From NCBI GenBank assembly GCA_030248825.1, contig JARCMB010000158.1, positions 1 to 7,680 of the forward strand: a stretch of DNA of 7,680 nucleotides, in the 5' to 3' direction. Positions 7,503 through 7,680 of this stretch are shown here, piece by piece (the first letter of the stretch is position 1; each line of letters begins with the position of its first letter). The DNA is from Pseudanabaenaceae cyanobacterium MP8IB2.15 (lineage in GTDB: Bacteria > Cyanobacteriota > Cyanobacteriia > Pseudanabaenales > Pseudanabaenaceae). Below the pieces are notes generated by a model. The model saw nothing but the letters and a program-made list of their open reading frames with translations, did not search any database and had not been told where the DNA came from. The translations under genes and the position numbers were made by a program.

Positions 7503-7640
7503 ATGAACTACCCCAACCTGCTACGCGAGGATGGGGTTTCTAAATTCCCATCGAGCAAGGAGTGTTTTTTACGTTTCGCCAAGCCAAGTTGCGCCATCCC
7601 GCCACAATGCGTAGGGGATGGAGTAGAGCTTGGCTCTCCA
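7503..7640 (-). ncRNA. Candidate omega-RNA (reRNA) scaffold at the tnpB 3' end
   Basis: Nested inverted repeats lie within the tnpB tail: an outer pair AGCCAAG (7582-7588)/CTTGGCT (7629-7635) and an inner pair CCATCCC (7594-7600)/GGGATGG (7615-7621), followed on the minus strand by the terminal hairpin 7537-7510. In IS200/IS605 elements the guide RNA of TnpB derives from the tnpB 3' end plus the right end, with the guide supplied by flanking DNA. The structure here fits that plan. The 5' boundary is unknown and the assignment is inferred. Confidence 0.4.
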
Positions 7641-7680
7641 CGTTTGACGATGCTCGTTCCGAACACCGTAGAATCATATA
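7508..7680 (-). CDS. tnpB: C-terminal part of TnpB (RNA-guided nuclease of IS200/IS605), 5'-truncated by the window
   Basis: The last 56 codons of a minus-strand frame that is open from the window edge to a TAG at 7510-7508. The residues include V-F-G-T-S near the start, then K-R-G-E-P-S-S-T, an isolated C-G-G, a basic K-R-K-K-H-S-L-L-D stretch and a final G-N-L-E-T-P-S-S-R. This Ser/Pro/basic composition resembles the poorly conserved tails after the zinc-ribbon and last RuvC motif of cyanobacterial TnpB proteins. None of the catalytic motifs is inside the window, so activity cannot be judged. A second frame is also open (46 codons, TAG at 7542-7540). The frame chosen is preferred because its stop sits at the base of the terminal hairpin, as is common in this family. 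TnpB uses an omega-RNA made from this same 3' end to cut DNA. Confidence 0.5.
   Translation of the reverse strand, partial: YDSTVFGTSIVKRGEPSSTPSPTHCGGMAQLGLAKRKKHSLLDGNLETPSSRSRLG
7510..7537 (-). repeat. Right-end subterminal hairpin of the IS200/IS605 element
   Basis: ACCCCAACCT (7510-7519) pairs with AGGATGGGGT (7528-7537) with one A-A mismatch (7516/7531) and an 8-nt loop (7520-7527). It lies 2-3 nt inside the inferred end of the element. In this family such hairpins are recognised by the TnpA Y1 transposase and also form the last stem of the omega-RNA. It may double as a transcription-attenuating hairpin ahead of the flippase, though no U-run follows. Confidence 0.6.

Larger units (their letters stand above)
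7503..7680 (-). mobile_element. Right end of an IS200/IS605-family (tnpB-bearing) element, continuing past the window
   Basis: The region shows a terminal imperfect hairpin (10-bp arms with one mismatch), a reading frame whose stop codon lies at the edge of that hairpin, and a TTCAT (minus strand, 7507-7503) right after it. This arrangement is characteristic of the right end of IS200/IS605 elements in cyanobacteria, which have subterminal hairpins instead of terminal inverted repeats. The element's body and left end lie beyond 7680, so its completeness and the presence of tnpA cannot be judged. The exact boundary, placed near 7503, is inferred. Confidence 0.6.

Noticed and set aside
7510..7640. 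CRISPR repeats or array at the right edge
   Set aside because: The repeats are inverted, short and non-periodic; there is no direct repeat-spacer structure.
7540..7680. Alternative minus-strand frame (46 codons) as the tnpB C-terminus
   Set aside because: It is also open, but its stop falls before the hairpin and its residues look less like TnpB tails; it cannot be excluded without sequence past 7680.

Overview
The window looks like cyanobacterial chromosome. It holds four perfect HIP1 octamers (GCGATCGC at 928, 1351, 3449 and 4607) and many CGATCG-type sites. Its base composition is moderate to AT-leaning, and its gene families are typical of cyanobacteria: a BT1-type folate/biopterin transporter, a multi-PAS HisKA_2 kinase and a REC-HisKA-HATPase hybrid. 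I cannot fix the genus; a Pseudanabaena-like filamentous cyanobacterium would fit, but that is a guess.

Layout. At the left edge (1-15, minus) are the first codons of a gene that runs out of the window, preceded by a good Shine-Dalgarno. An apparently non-coding stretch follows (about 16-305). Next is a small minus-strand membrane protein with a C-terminal zinc ribbon (306-710). A 139-bp divergent intergenic region (711-849) carries a large operator-like dyad and a 12-bp palindrome over the ribosome-binding site. From there a compact plus-strand operon runs: MFS/BT1 pterin-folate-type transporter (850-2310), 12-nt gap, soluble four-PAS sensor kinase of the HisKA_2 class (2323-4599), 29-nt overlap, then a receiver fused to a second, HisKA-class kinase (4571-5830). 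Convergent to it, 11 bp away, is a Wzx/MATE-like polysaccharide flippase on the minus strand (5842-7398). The right edge (about 7503-7680) is the right end of an IS200/IS605-family element: tnpB C-terminus, nested inverted repeats compatible with an omega-RNA (reRNA) scaffold, and a terminal hairpin. It lies just upstream of the flippase and in the same orientation.

How the parts may work together. The operon joins a candidate pterin/folate permease to two kinases that could form a relay: PAS input, HisKA_2 kinase, receiver of the second protein (Asp55), then that protein's own kinase core. Neither protein has a DNA-binding output domain, so the final target must be encoded elsewhere. The most unusual points are the physical link between a BT1-family transporter and a two-kinase module, the operator-like dyad in front of it, and the TnpB/omega-RNA end at the right border.
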